The position numbers were made by a program, and so were the translations under genes. From JBAXPV01 sp037132075 (GTDB lineage Bacteria > Bacteroidota > Bacteroidia > Bacteroidales > CAIXZF01), in assembly GCA_037132075.1 (NCBI GenBank), contig JBAXPV010000015.1, positions 28,506-92,505 on the forward strand: a stretch of DNA of 64,000 nucleotides, given 5' to 3'. Positions 34,475 through 43,127 of this stretch are shown here, in pieces. Under the pieces are notes generated by a model. That model was not told the DNA's origin. It was given only the letters and a program-made list of their open reading frames with translations, and did not search any database. Within the stretch, counting starts at the first letter, position 1; each line of letters starts with the position of its first letter.

Positions 34475-35830
34475 ATGAAAATACTTTTCATGCGCCCACG
34501 TCCGCCTAAAGAAACCATTGGTCTACAACACATTATGATTGTAGAGCCACTGGAACTAGAAGTGCTCGCTACCCTGTCAAGCCCGGAGCATCAGGCAGTA
34601 ATCGTTGATATGATTCTCGAGAAAAAGGATCCTGCCTGGTTTATCAGGGCTCACAAACCTGACATGATTTGCCTCACGGGATACATAACCCATGTTCCTA
34701 TCCTGAAAGAATATTGTCTTCTGGCGAAATCAATTGACCCTGGAATTATCACCGTATGCGGAGGTGTTCATATTGAACTCTTTCCGGAAGATCTGAATGG
34801 AGAATATGTCGATTTCAGGGTAGTAAGGAATGCATGCTGTAGTTTTCCTCGGCTGCTAAAATATCTCAGCTACAAAGGAGATTTCCCCGGAGGAGTTTTA
34901 AGAAAGACAGAAGTCATAGACCACGCCAAACTACCGGATTTTGACTTTTACTTTCCCATTCCCGACAGAAGTTTTACGCGTCAATATCACAAAAAGTATT
35001 TTTACATCTTTCACAAGGAGGTAGCCTTGATGAAGACTTCCTTCGGATGTCCTTTCCATTGTAGCTTTTGTTATTGCCGGAAGATTACAGGAGAAATCTA
35101 CGCAGAACGTCCCCTTGCTGATGTGATCCTGGAGCTGCAAGGCATACCGCAGGAAGAAATTTACATTGTAGACGACGACTTCCTCTGTTCAGCATCCCGA
35201 CTTAAGAACTTTCTCAAACTACTAAAAGAGAATAACATACGAAAGAAATACCTTATTTACGGCAGGGCTGATTTTATCGCTTCTCATGAAGATCTGATCC
35301 AAGAGTTTAAAGAAGCCGGGCTACGAACTGTCATCGTGGGATTGGAATCGTTTTTTGATGAGGAATTAAGTCAGATGAACAAGCAAAGTAATGGCAATAC
35401 CAACGAGCGTGCCTTGCAAGTACTGAACCATCATGGCGTTGATTGTTACGCTGCGGTGATCCTTTCGCCTGGCTGGGGAAAGGAGGAGTTTGCCTATATC
35501 CGTAAGCAGCTTTTAAACTTAAAGGTTCGCTTTGTAAACCTCCAGCCGCTGACCCCATTAAAAGGAACAGACATGGTTGCCATGGAGGATAAACTGATTG
35601 TTTCCCGCGATGATTTCGAAAAATGGGACCTGGCTCATGTCATTCTTCAACCCGAAAAACTTAGCCTGGATGCCTATTATATTGAAATTATTAAGTTGTA
35701 CAACGCTATTTTATTCAGGCCCTCACACCTATGGCAGCACTTGAAATATCCACTTTCCATGCAATTCAAGCTCATGAAAGGGCTGTACAAAGTATACAGG
35801 CAATATAAAAAATTTGCCAGGCCAGACTAA
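34475..35830 (+). CDS. B12-binding-type radical SAM protein
   Basis: 451 residues from ATG 34475, two bases after the previous stop. The N-terminal Rossmann-like cobalamin-binding domain (about 1-135: RPRPPKETIGLQHIM, IVDMILEKKDP, VCGGVHIELFPEDL) lacks the His of the DxHxxG motif, so cobalamin would bind base-off without a His ligand, as in BchE-like enzymes. The radical SAM domain has C192-x3-C196-x2-C199 (GCPFHCSFCYCR). It also shows IYIVDDDFLC and RTVIVGLESF, as seen in this class, and lacks a SPASM domain. The likely chemistry is methylation or ring/carbon-skeleton modification, substrate unknown. It is the last gene of the 30110-35830 operon. Confidence 0.9.
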   Translation: MKILFMRPRPPKETIGLQHIMIVEPLELEVLATLSSPEHQAVIVDMILEKKDPAWFIRAHKPDMICLTGYITHVPILKEYCLLAKSIDPGIITVCGGVHIELFPEDLNGEYVDFRVVRNACCSFPRLLKYLSYKGDFPGGVLRKTEVIDHAKLPDFDFYFPIPDRSFTRQYHKKYFYIFHKEVALMKTSFGCPFHCSFCYCRKITGEIYAERPLADVILELQGIPQEEIYIVDDDFLCSASRLKNFLKLLKENNIRKKYLIYGRADFIASHEDLIQEFKEAGLRTVIVGLESFFDEELSQMNKQSNGNTNERALQVLNHHGVDCYAAVILSPGWGKEEFAYIRKQLLNLKVRFVNLQPLTPLKGTDMVAMEDKLIVSRDDFEKWDLAHVILQPEKLSLDAYYIEIIKLYNAILFRPSHLWQHLKYPLSMQFKLMKGLYKVYRQYKKFARPD

Positions 35831-35885
35831 ACCTTGACTCAGGTTTTTATAATTTCGCATCCGCTAAACCCAATAGAATTATATC

Positions 35886-36425
35886 ATGGCAGAAGAAAAA
35901 GAAGTTAAAATAACCTGGACTAATTATCTTGCTATCAGCACTGTATTAATTGCTGTATGTGCAACACTCTCTACTTTCAAGGGAGGAAGTTATAGTACAA
36001 GATCATTATTGAATCAAACCCTTGCGGCAAATCAATGGTCTTATTTTCAGTCAAAGAGTATTAAAGGATATCTTTTCGAGTCTCAGATTAGTGAGTTGGA
36101 GCTTCAGAAAATGATGTTGCCTGCAAACGATAACTCAAAGGCAGCATTGTTCGATGCGTCTATCAAATCACTTCATAAGAAAGTGGATCGCTATGAAACC
36201 GAGAAAGTGGAGATAAAAAAGACAGCAGAAAAACATGAGGCCATCAGGGATGACTGTAAAATTCATTCTCAGGAATTCGGTTTTGCTGTAATTTTCCTGC
36301 AAGTAGCTATCTTACTCTCTTCGATAGCTGCCTTGATGAAAAAGAAATACATCTGGTACCTGAGCCTGGCAATAGGTTCAATAGGGATCTTCTATTTTGC
36401 GAATGGGTTTTTCTTGTTTTTCTGA
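35886..36425 (+). CDS. DUF4337 family membrane protein
   Basis: 179 residues. N-terminal TM (NYLAISTVLIAVCATLSTF), then the DUF4337 signature LNQTLAANQWSYFQSKSIKG. A long charged helix follows (about 80-120) and two C-terminal TM segments (GFAVIFLQVAILLSSIAALM and LSLAIGSIGIFYFANGFFLF). This is the full family arrangement. DUF4337 proteins are inner-membrane proteins of unknown function. It converges on the next gene (29-base gap). Confidence 0.85.
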   Translation: MAEEKEVKITWTNYLAISTVLIAVCATLSTFKGGSYSTRSLLNQTLAANQWSYFQSKSIKGYLFESQISELELQKMMLPANDNSKAALFDASIKSLHKKVDRYETEKVEIKKTAEKHEAIRDDCKIHSQEFGFAVIFLQVAILLSSIAALMKKKYIWYLSLAIGSIGIFYFANGFFLFF

Positions 36426-36454
36426 GAGCCCTATTCAAAAGACCGCTTACTTAG

Positions 36455-36910
36455 CTATCTGACATTCGGAGGCGCAATTGGATCTGAAGCATCACAAATG
36501 GGAGGACAAATGGGAGGGGCAGTGCCGGAAATTTTGTAAATAACGCTTGTATTCAAAGTCGTACCCGTTTTTTCAAGCACATATCTGCATAATGCGCCAC
36601 TAGTTTCCTGGCCAAAATACACCCTGAAAGCAGTGCTTGTTGGAAACTGATTTAAAAGACAGGTCATGGCATCATATTCAGCTTTACTAAGAACCACTGA
36701 TTTAGCGCCGAAAGGATTCAGGTTCGCATTATTTGCGTAAGTATCAGTGTTAGTGGTAGCTTCCTGCAGAGTCGCAGTGGGCGCGCAGTTCGGCGTTGAC
36801 GTAGCCATCATGAGTACTGCATATTTTTTTCCGGCAAAAAATCCTGCCGGAACCAGGACAAGGAGGGTGAACACGAACAAATACAAGTAAATCTTCTCTG
36901 GTGTTTTCAT
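36455..36910 (-). CDS. hypothetical single-TM protein
   Basis: 151 residues: one N-terminal TM (IYLYLFVFTLLVLVPAGFFAG) and an external domain with five cysteines (PNCAPTATLQE, YDAMTCLLNQFP, SGALCRYVLEKTG, and a Pro/Cys-rich end PPICPPICDASDPIAPP). No family is recognised. It reads like a small anchored extracytoplasmic protein, with unknown role. Confidence 0.6.
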   Translation of the reverse strand: MKTPEKIYLYLFVFTLLVLVPAGFFAGKKYAVLMMATSTPNCAPTATLQEATTNTDTYANNANLNPFGAKSVVLSKAEYDAMTCLLNQFPTSTAFRVYFGQETSGALCRYVLEKTGTTLNTSVIYKISGTAPPICPPICDASDPIAPPNVR

Positions 36911-37030
36911 ATGTTATTTTTTTGGTTCATACAAATAAAATAATTATTTTGGCACAGTCAAAGAATCTACATAGGAATATTTGAATATTCTCTAGTTTTA
37001 GTCTTTATATCAAAAGTTAAAAAGGATATC

Positions 37031-38845
37031 ATGATTAAAGATCATAAGATACCAACGACATTTTACTTTTTTGTATTCTTAGCGATAAACTTTTCGAATC
37101 ATTGCCTGGCAGTAGTCTCAGCGTCTGAAGAGCAAGCGGCTTACGAAGTAAAGAATCAACAACATATTACATCTGACACACAGATTCAATCTCTGGTTTG
37201 CCGGGCGAAGTCCTGTCATCTGACGAACAACGACCCGGGGAAAGCCGACATCCTGCTTCAAAATGCCATAGAACTTGCTGAACTTACTTATAATAATGAC
37301 ATCATTATATCGACCTACAATGACTATATGGAATGCCTGGACGGGGGGCAATTTGACGAAAAGAAACTTGTACTTGCAAACAAATCCCTGAAATTACAGA
37401 AAAGTATAAAAAATAAAATCCTGTTATGGCGGACCTATTATAATGTTGCAGAGGTATTTAGCAATTTGTATCAAGGAGACAAGGCCTTAGAATACAGTTA
37501 TAAATCATTTAACACAGCCGACTTTCTAAAAAATGACACTTTAAAATCAAAAAGTTATCTTAGAATCGGCACCAGCTTGCAGGGAAATAACAACCTGATC
37601 GAAGCATTTCACAATTTTCTGCTGGCATTAAACATCGCAGAAGCTCTGGGGGATGACGCCCTACTCGACGATTGTTATAAAACGCTCTCGAGGTTTTATA
37701 ACCTGAGTAAGAATTTTGAAAAAGCAATAGACTACAAATTGAAACAGGGGGCGCTGATTAAAAAGTCAAGCCCTTATGATTCACTTCGGGTGATGTACAA
37801 TCAGTTGGAATTGGAAGAGATTAATTTCAATTCGCGACGTGAAGTCAATGAGCACAATATTAATCTTATCCTTGAATATTCAAGATTTCACAAAAATGAT
37901 CGCCTAAAGCACCTAGTCTTTTCCCTTTATAGGTCTTTTCTGATCAACAGTGAAAAATTTGATAAACTAAGCAATGTGTATGTCGATCGCTTTCCTGCTG
38001 AATTATCAACACTACTTTTGCAGGATCCCTCTATGTATTTCAGAGTAAAGGCTTTGATATCGGAAAACAAAAACTTAACAGATTCTGCTTTATTCTATTT
38101 TGAGAAGGCAAAGAGCCTGATTGACAAAAACCAAAACAAGGTTTTTAAAGCGAATTTTTATATTCGCTATGGTCAGTTCTTTTTGAGGCACAATATTAAG
38201 AAAGTGGCGGCAGAGAATTTCGAGATTGCTTTTAAACTTGCAACTGAGGCCTCTAATCTCGAATATGCCATCAAAGCATCTCGTGAGCTTGAGTCTGCCT
38301 ATGAGAGTTTAAAGAATTTCCAAAGCGCCTATCACTTTGCCCGTCAAACCCAGATTTTATCTGACAGCCTCAGCAACATTTCAAAAAGAGACGATCTGTT
38401 GGCAATGGAGATCGACAATGAGGCAAAGCAGAGAGAAGAGGCCAACCATCGTGCTTTAATGGAGACACAGCGCCAGCACAAAATCCAGTACACCGCGATC
38501 ATTATCATCATGGTCGCTATCTTTATCATACTGATCGTGCTGGGCAGCTTACGCGTCCCCAGGTGGGTTATTGAATTTCTTGGATTTATCTCTTTCATCT
38601 TCCTATTTGAATTTATTGTATTGATCGCTGATCATGTAATTGAGGATATTACCCATGGAGAACCCTGGAAGGTACTGGGTATTAAAATAATACTCATTGG
38701 CTTTTTAATGCCTTTGCATCACCTGGTAGAAAGACGAATGATCAGCTATCTGTTAAACAAGAAACTTATCCATTTCACCTCAGGATCTATCAGGCGTTTC
38801 CTGAATGAAATGTTCAGGCCTCACCATCATCCTGGCCCTTCTTAA
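37031..38845 (+). CDS. secreted TPR protein with C-terminal membrane domain
   Basis: 604 residues. A signal-like N terminus (FYFFVFLAINFSNHCLAVVS) precedes a TPR solenoid (about 50-450; for example NKILLWRTYYNVAEVFSNLY, SKSYLRIGTSLQGNNNLIEA, NFEKAIDYKLKQGALIKK). A coiled segment (EAKQREEANHRALMETQRQH) follows. The C-terminal membrane part has about three TM segments (YTAIIIIMVAIFIILIVLG, FLGFISFIFLFEFIVLIAD, VLGIKIILIGFLMPLHHLV) separated by HVIEDITHGEPWKVLG. Unlike classic Bacteroidota TPR-kinases, no histidine kinase or HTH domain follows the TM. The function is unknown. Confidence 0.8.
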   Translation: MIKDHKIPTTFYFFVFLAINFSNHCLAVVSASEEQAAYEVKNQQHITSDTQIQSLVCRAKSCHLTNNDPGKADILLQNAIELAELTYNNDIIISTYNDYMECLDGGQFDEKKLVLANKSLKLQKSIKNKILLWRTYYNVAEVFSNLYQGDKALEYSYKSFNTADFLKNDTLKSKSYLRIGTSLQGNNNLIEAFHNFLLALNIAEALGDDALLDDCYKTLSRFYNLSKNFEKAIDYKLKQGALIKKSSPYDSLRVMYNQLELEEINFNSRREVNEHNINLILEYSRFHKNDRLKHLVFSLYRSFLINSEKFDKLSNVYVDRFPAELSTLLLQDPSMYFRVKALISENKNLTDSALFYFEKAKSLIDKNQNKVFKANFYIRYGQFFLRHNIKKVAAENFEIAFKLATEASNLEYAIKASRELESAYESLKNFQSAYHFARQTQILSDSLSNISKRDDLLAMEIDNEAKQREEANHRALMETQRQHKIQYTAIIIIMVAIFIILIVLGSLRVPRWVIEFLGFISFIFLFEFIVLIADHVIEDITHGEPWKVLGIKIILIGFLMPLHHLVERRMISYLLNKKLIHFTSGSIRRFLNEMFRPHHHPGPS

Positions 38846-38930
38846 AATATAAAAATATCCAAAACACCTGTATTAACAAGCCTTTGTGCATAAAATATGT
38901 GTTCATTATTTAAAAAACACAAAGAATGAG

Positions 38931-38938
38931 TATCTTTG
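38931..38938 (+). promoter_or_regulatory. -7 element upstream of the 39039 T9SS gene
   Basis: TATCTTTG, a perfect -7 match. It leaves a leader of about 95 bases before the ATG at 39039. No clear TTG was found at the expected spacing. Confidence 0.5.
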
Positions 38939-39038
38939 TGGGGCTTCGAAAAAACACAAGGTCTGCTAAACAATTCGTTTACAGCAATGTTGTTTTATCA
39001 CAGCGATTACAAGGGTTTGAATTAATTTGAAAGCAAAT

Positions 39039-40100
39039 ATGATGAAAAAAATATTACAACTCCAGCTCCTTTTCCTGTTTATTTTACCGATGGCAGGTTT
39101 TGCACAACTCACCCTCACCTATGACCACAATATGCTTGTCAGTGGTGATTCAACAAGTTTCAAAGGTTTTGAATACCAAAATCCAGGCGAAGCCGGGGCC
39201 GGTCTTACCTGGGATTTCAGCAAACTGGTTCTAAATAATAGTGATATTGTAAGTCACTTACCATATATCCCTCAGCAAAAGCTCAACGGCCCAGCCACCT
39301 TCAATCTTCTTTTGGATGATGCTGGTTATGAATATTATATGCAAAGCAGCCCTGATATGTTGGTAGAAGTTGCCTGTGCAAAAGAAAACATGTCATTTAT
39401 CTATACTGATCCCCTGATCAAGATGAAGTTTCCCTTTTCATACGGGGAGCAATTCAGTGATGCTTTTAGTGGCAGGGCCTTTTTCACTGACAAACCAGAC
39501 TTTCTCATTACAGGAAACTATACTGTTATTGCGGATGGATTTGGGCAGCTGATTCTGCCAGGCGTTAAACTTCACAATGTCCTTAGGGTAAAGCAGATTA
39601 AGACACTTACTGAAGTGCGTCCTTGCAGCGTATGCAGAACCAAAACAGAAAATTACCGATGGTATGCAGAAGGCCAGCGTTACCCGGTTTTATCAATGAG
39701 TTCAGTCACTTATCAGATCGACAACAACGAGCCAGTGCTTACTAAAAAAGCCTTTTTCAATGCAAGCCAACTTGTACCTCAAGCCAGTGCCAGCAACCCT
39801 TCTGCCGGGATAAGTAACAATGACAACGACCTGAACACACTTCCGGTTTCAGTATATCCGAATCCATTTAACGATAAGTTGAACTACATTTATTTCCTAA
39901 AGAGTAGTGCTAATGTGAGTGTTCAGGTTACCGATGTCTATGGCAAATCTATTCGATTCATCATGGACAGCCAGGTACAGGATAAGGGAATGCATTCCGG
40001 GGAATTCGACCTGAGTGCCTACAATCTGAAGCCAGGTGTATATTTCCTGAGGTTTGTCTTTGACGAAAAAGTCATCACCCGGAAAGTCGTTAAAATCTAA
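39039..40100 (+). CDS. T9SS type A sorting domain protein
   Basis: 353 residues from ATG 39039 (a second ATG follows directly, and a TTG lies at 39027). A signal peptide (MMKKILQLQLLFLFILPMAG, then FAQ) is followed by a beta-rich domain beginning LTLTYDHNMLVSGDSTSFKG. Within it is a C-S-V-C motif (VRPCSVCRTKT, about 205-215) that may be a disulfide or metal site. The C-terminal sorting domain is clear: VSVYPNPFNDKLNYI ... SVQVTDVYGKSI ... LKPGVYFLRFVFDEKV. It is exported by T9SS, with unknown function. Confidence 0.88.
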   Translation: MMKKILQLQLLFLFILPMAGFAQLTLTYDHNMLVSGDSTSFKGFEYQNPGEAGAGLTWDFSKLVLNNSDIVSHLPYIPQQKLNGPATFNLLLDDAGYEYYMQSSPDMLVEVACAKENMSFIYTDPLIKMKFPFSYGEQFSDAFSGRAFFTDKPDFLITGNYTVIADGFGQLILPGVKLHNVLRVKQIKTLTEVRPCSVCRTKTENYRWYAEGQRYPVLSMSSVTYQIDNNEPVLTKKAFFNASQLVPQASASNPSAGISNNDNDLNTLPVSVYPNPFNDKLNYIYFLKSSANVSVQVTDVYGKSIRFIMDSQVQDKGMHSGEFDLSAYNLKPGVYFLRFVFDEKVITRKVVKI

Positions 40101-40145
40101 ATCATTTTGAGGGAATCCAAAAAATTCCTTAATTTGCAGTATTAA

Positions 40146-40218
40146 GCGGTAGTAGCTCAGTTGGTAGAGCACTAGCTTCCCAAGCTGGGGGTCGTGGGTT
40201 CGAGTCCCATTTACCGCT
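40146..40218 (+). tRNA. tRNA-Gly (CCC)
   Basis: The acceptor GCGGTAG pairs with TTACCGC (one G-T) and the discriminator is T, usual for glycine. D arm TAGCTCAG; the anticodon loop TTCCCAA gives CCC; T loop TTCGAGT. CCA is not encoded. Confidence 0.95.
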
Positions 40219-40228
40219 CCTGATTATC

Positions 40229-40268
40229 AAGGACTTACAATAACATCATTGTAAGTCCTTATTTTTTT
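40229..40268 (+). terminator. intrinsic terminator after tRNA-Gly
   Basis: 13-bp perfect stem AAGGACTTACAAT / ATTGTAAGTCCTT, 6-base loop, then A and seven T. The rest of the gap to 40491 holds only a direct repeat of TTTGCACCA (40266-40285 region) and no gene. Confidence 0.92.
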
Positions 40269-40491
40269 GCACCAAAATTTGCACCACATTATTTAGGTCA
40301 ATTCTCTTTCCACTCGCAGTCTTTCTTTCAATGAATTATCACCGCACCCCTGCCTTATGTCCGGTATTTATTATTCTGAGACCTTTACCAGGATGAGGTT
40401 TTCCTATAACAGACTTCTTCATTGCGAATTGTAATCTTATCCGGCCAAAATTAAATGTTATAAACATAGAATTCCAATATATTTATTTTTA

Positions 40492-40499
40492 TAAATTTG
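40492..40499 (+). promoter_or_regulatory. -7 element of the metallophosphoesterase gene
   Basis: TAAATTTG matches TAnnTTTG, and transcription would begin near 40506. This makes the ATG at 40571 (with signal peptide) the natural start rather than the upstream TTG at 40517. Confidence 0.5.
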
Positions 40500-40570
40500 G
40501 ATTCCTGACATCAATATTGCTGAGATTCCAATCGACTACACTTTTTACGCCTAAAACTAATCCCAACTCC

Positions 40571-41890
40571 ATGAAAAAACTATTGTTACTTCCGGTCCTC
40601 CTGCTGGCTTTATTGACGGGATGCAAAAAGAATGACAAGGATGAAAACACGGCAAAAGATTCTTACACAATTGCGGTGTTATCGGATATTCATTACATGG
40701 ATCCCTCTTTGCTGATAAAAGATGGAAAGGTTTTCCAGAATTATCTTGTCCTTAATGGAAAACTCCTGGAGGCTAGTGATGCCATCATGAATGAGGTGAT
40801 CAATGAACTGATCCTGGCAAAGCCCGATTTGGTGCTTATTATAGGTGATCTTACCAAAGACGGGGAAATGGTCGGTCATGTTACAATGCATTTATACCTG
40901 GAAAAATTGATTGAAAAGGGGATCAAAGTCAGGGTAATTGACGGCAACCATGACATTTACTGTGTGAACTCCAATGTTTATAACGATTCGATTTCAACCC
41001 GGGTACAGAACATCAGTCCGGATCAGTTCAGATGGATCTATTCTGATTGTGGCTACCAGACTGCCCTGTATCAGGATCCGTATTCCCTGAGTTATGTATC
41101 AGAACCCTTGCCCAATCTGTGGCTCATAGCCATTGATGACTGCAATTATGATAACATAAACCCTTTGCCTTATACTGCGGGTGCCATCAGGCCCGGGACC
41201 ATGAAATGGGTCCTTGAGCGGATGGCAGAGGCTAAGGCCAGGGGAAAAACAGTGTTTGGGATGATGCACCACGGTTTGGTGGAACATTTCGAAGGCCAGC
41301 AGCGTAATTTCCCGGGGTTTCTTGTGGATGATTATGAAAAAACATCGGATACCCTCATCAATGCAGGATTAAAAGTAATGTTTACAGGTCATTTTCATGC
41401 GACCGATATTGTGCAGCGGACCCACAACAGCATTACTTTATATGATATTGAAACCGGCTCTCCAGTTGTATACCCCTGTACTTACAGGATGATTACGTAC
41501 ATTAAAGATTCAGCCCTCATCATCAGCACGAATCAAATTACCAATATTAAATTCAAAAACGTAACTACCCCCCAGGCCTTTGAAAAATATGCAGACAGTC
41601 TTACCCTGAAAGCTGCGGATACCTTATGCTGGGTGATGGTCCTCAACAATTATCCGCATAAGGACACGGTGAATATATGGAAGATCGCGCATTGTATGGG
41701 TACTGCCATGGTGGCACATTTTGCAGGTGATGAAGACTTAAGTCTGGAGGACAAGTCATTGATAAACAGTGTCTCGAACCAATATACACCTTCTCAATGG
41801 CTGCCCGACTATTGTGATCACCTTTGGACGGATTTATCACCAAAAGATAAAAGTCTGACGATACTCTTGAAATCAGGTAAGTCATATTAA
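40571..41890 (+). CDS. metallophosphoesterase lipoprotein (calcineurin-like)
   Basis: 439 residues with a type II signal peptide (MKKLLLLPVLLLALLTGC, Cys18). The five metal-binding blocks of the calcineurin-like fold are visible: AVLSDIHY (D-x-H), LVLIIGDLTKDG (GD), VIDGNHDIY (GNHD), GMMHHGLVEHF (H) and MFTGHFHATD (GHxH). It should hydrolyse a phosphomonoester or diester at the cell envelope with a dimetal centre, substrate unknown. The C-terminal 130 residues are helical and unassigned. It is transcribed alone, between tRNA-Gly and the toxin-antitoxin pair. Confidence 0.93.
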   Translation: MKKLLLLPVLLLALLTGCKKNDKDENTAKDSYTIAVLSDIHYMDPSLLIKDGKVFQNYLVLNGKLLEASDAIMNEVINELILAKPDLVLIIGDLTKDGEMVGHVTMHLYLEKLIEKGIKVRVIDGNHDIYCVNSNVYNDSISTRVQNISPDQFRWIYSDCGYQTALYQDPYSLSYVSEPLPNLWLIAIDDCNYDNINPLPYTAGAIRPGTMKWVLERMAEAKARGKTVFGMMHHGLVEHFEGQQRNFPGFLVDDYEKTSDTLINAGLKVMFTGHFHATDIVQRTHNSITLYDIETGSPVVYPCTYRMITYIKDSALIISTNQITNIKFKNVTTPQAFEKYADSLTLKAADTLCWVMVLNNYPHKDTVNIWKIAHCMGTAMVAHFAGDEDLSLEDKSLINSVSNQYTPSQWLPDYCDHLWTDLSPKDKSLTILLKSGKSY

Positions 41891-41941
41891 TTTAAAGAAG
41901 TCGATTCGCAAGAGTAATTCAGGATAAAAAAACAAAATAAT

Positions 41942-41980
41942 TTGCTATTTCAGGACAAATGTCCTATATTTGTGGACAAT
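41942..41980 (+). promoter_or_regulatory. promoter and overlapping operator of the Xre-RES operon
   Basis: TTG 41942-41944, 20-base spacer, TATATTTG 41965-41972. Between and across these boxes lies a 14-base palindrome AGGACAAATGTCCT (41952-41965), with a further GGACA half-site at 41974-41978. A palindrome overlapping the core promoter is what is expected of autorepression by the antitoxin. Confidence 0.65.
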
Positions 41981-41998
41981 ATTCTAATGCCATGAATC

Positions 41999-42661
41999 AT
42001 GAATTCCAATGATCTGAAAAAGCCGGATAAAGGCCTGAAAGCGAAAACCATCAAACCAAAACTCAGAAAACCTTCTGATAATGTGAGTATGCTTAATGAT
42101 GACTGGCAGGGATATGCTGTTAGCCATCAGGCTATTGATTCTGAATCCAATGCAGAAAAAGCAACAGATCAGTTCCATGCTGTCATGCTTTTGCTCAATA
42201 AGGAATTGTACAAACTTATCTCTGCATCAACCTTTGAACTCCGCAATAAAGTGGAGCTTGCCAAGCTTAGCTTTATTGATTTTTTAAAAGATAAACTCCT
42301 GATGGTGAAAGTGATCAAGGCAGGAGTCCCCTACCCTATGTTCAGCCTGATTCAACAAATTACACCATTTAGCCAGGAAGACTGGGCTGATTACCTGGAT
42401 CTCAGCGGAAAGTCTCTTGGTCGTTATCAGCAACAAAACAAAACCTTTAAAAGTATCCATTCAGAAAAGATCCTCGAACTGGCTGAAGTCACGCATCTTG
42501 GCCTTGATGTCTTTGGCAATGCTAAAAAATTCAGGCTTTGGCTTGATACTCCCAACTACGCCCTGGGCAATAACAAACCCTTTGAACTCCTCAAAGATTC
42601 TTATGGCAAAGACATGGTCATCACTGAATTGATTCATATCGAACATGGTATCTTAAGCTGA
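41999..42661 (+). CDS. Xre/ParS-type antitoxin of a RES toxin
   Basis: 220 residues. The C-terminal 60 residues are the MbcA/ParS toxin-binding domain (ILELAEVTHLGLDVFGNAKK, FRLWLDTPNYALGNNKPFEL, LLKDSYGKDMV). Upstream is the Xre-like HTH domain (about 90-150: FSLIQQITPFSQEDWADYLD, LSGKSLGRYQQQNKTF). Family members are usually about 140-160 residues; this one has an extra basic N-terminal stretch of about 80 residues (KKPDKGLKAKTIKPKLRKP). The stop shares a base with the toxin start (TGATG at 42659-42663), giving tight translational coupling. It neutralises the toxin and probably represses its own promoter. Confidence 0.93.
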   Translation: MNSNDLKKPDKGLKAKTIKPKLRKPSDNVSMLNDDWQGYAVSHQAIDSESNAEKATDQFHAVMLLLNKELYKLISASTFELRNKVELAKLSFIDFLKDKLLMVKVIKAGVPYPMFSLIQQITPFSQEDWADYLDLSGKSLGRYQQQNKTFKSIHSEKILELAEVTHLGLDVFGNAKKFRLWLDTPNYALGNNKPFELLKDSYGKDMVITELIHIEHGILS

Positions 42662-43119
42662 TGGAAGTCTTCAGGCTGTCACGGAAGAAATGGGCAAATA
42701 TGCTGACCGGTCATGGCGCCGCCCTGAAGGGAGGCCGCTGGAATTCACCGGGAACGGAAATCATCTATACTTCCTGCAACAGGTCGCTGGCCATGGCAGA
42801 GGTGGCGGTACATTTCTCTTTGGCGACATTACCGGATGATTACCGGATGGTTACGATTTATATCCCTGAAGAAATACCAATAAAGGCTATCCCTGAAAAG
42901 AATCTTCCCTACGGATGGAATTCTTTTCCGTATGGAAATGCCATCAAAAATCATGGAGATGAATTTATCCGGAAAAACAAATATTGTCTGTTGAAAGTGC
43001 CATCAGCCATAACAAAAGGCGATCACAACATCCTTATAAATCCTTTTCACCCCGACTTCAAATATGTGAAGATCACCCACAATGACCCCTTCCCACTGGA
43101 CAGGAGAATATTAAAATAA
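42661..43119 (+). CDS. RES-domain toxin (NAD+-degrading)
   Basis: 152 residues covering a complete RES domain: the MEVFRLSRKKWA start, GGRWNSPGTEIIYTSCNRSLA (conserved Arg, Tyr and Ser), AMAEVAVHFS, and the closing HNILINPFHPDFKYVKI. RES toxins phosphorolyse NAD+ and arrest growth until neutralised by the cognate Xre-ParS antitoxin. It overlaps the antitoxin by one base and ends 8 bases before the AsmA gene, which may be read from the same transcript. Confidence 0.94.
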   Translation: MEVFRLSRKKWANMLTGHGAALKGGRWNSPGTEIIYTSCNRSLAMAEVAVHFSLATLPDDYRMVTIYIPEEIPIKAIPEKNLPYGWNSFPYGNAIKNHGDEFIRKNKYCLLKVPSAITKGDHNILINPFHPDFKYVKITHNDPFPLDRRILK

Positions 43120-43127
43120 TATCCATC

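Noticed and set aside
40218..40290. Possible integration site next to tRNA-Gly: direct repeat TTTGCACCA twice downstream of the terminator
   Set aside because: There is no integrase, no second copy of the tRNA 3' end and no foreign gene block nearby. The following genes look ordinary for the genome.
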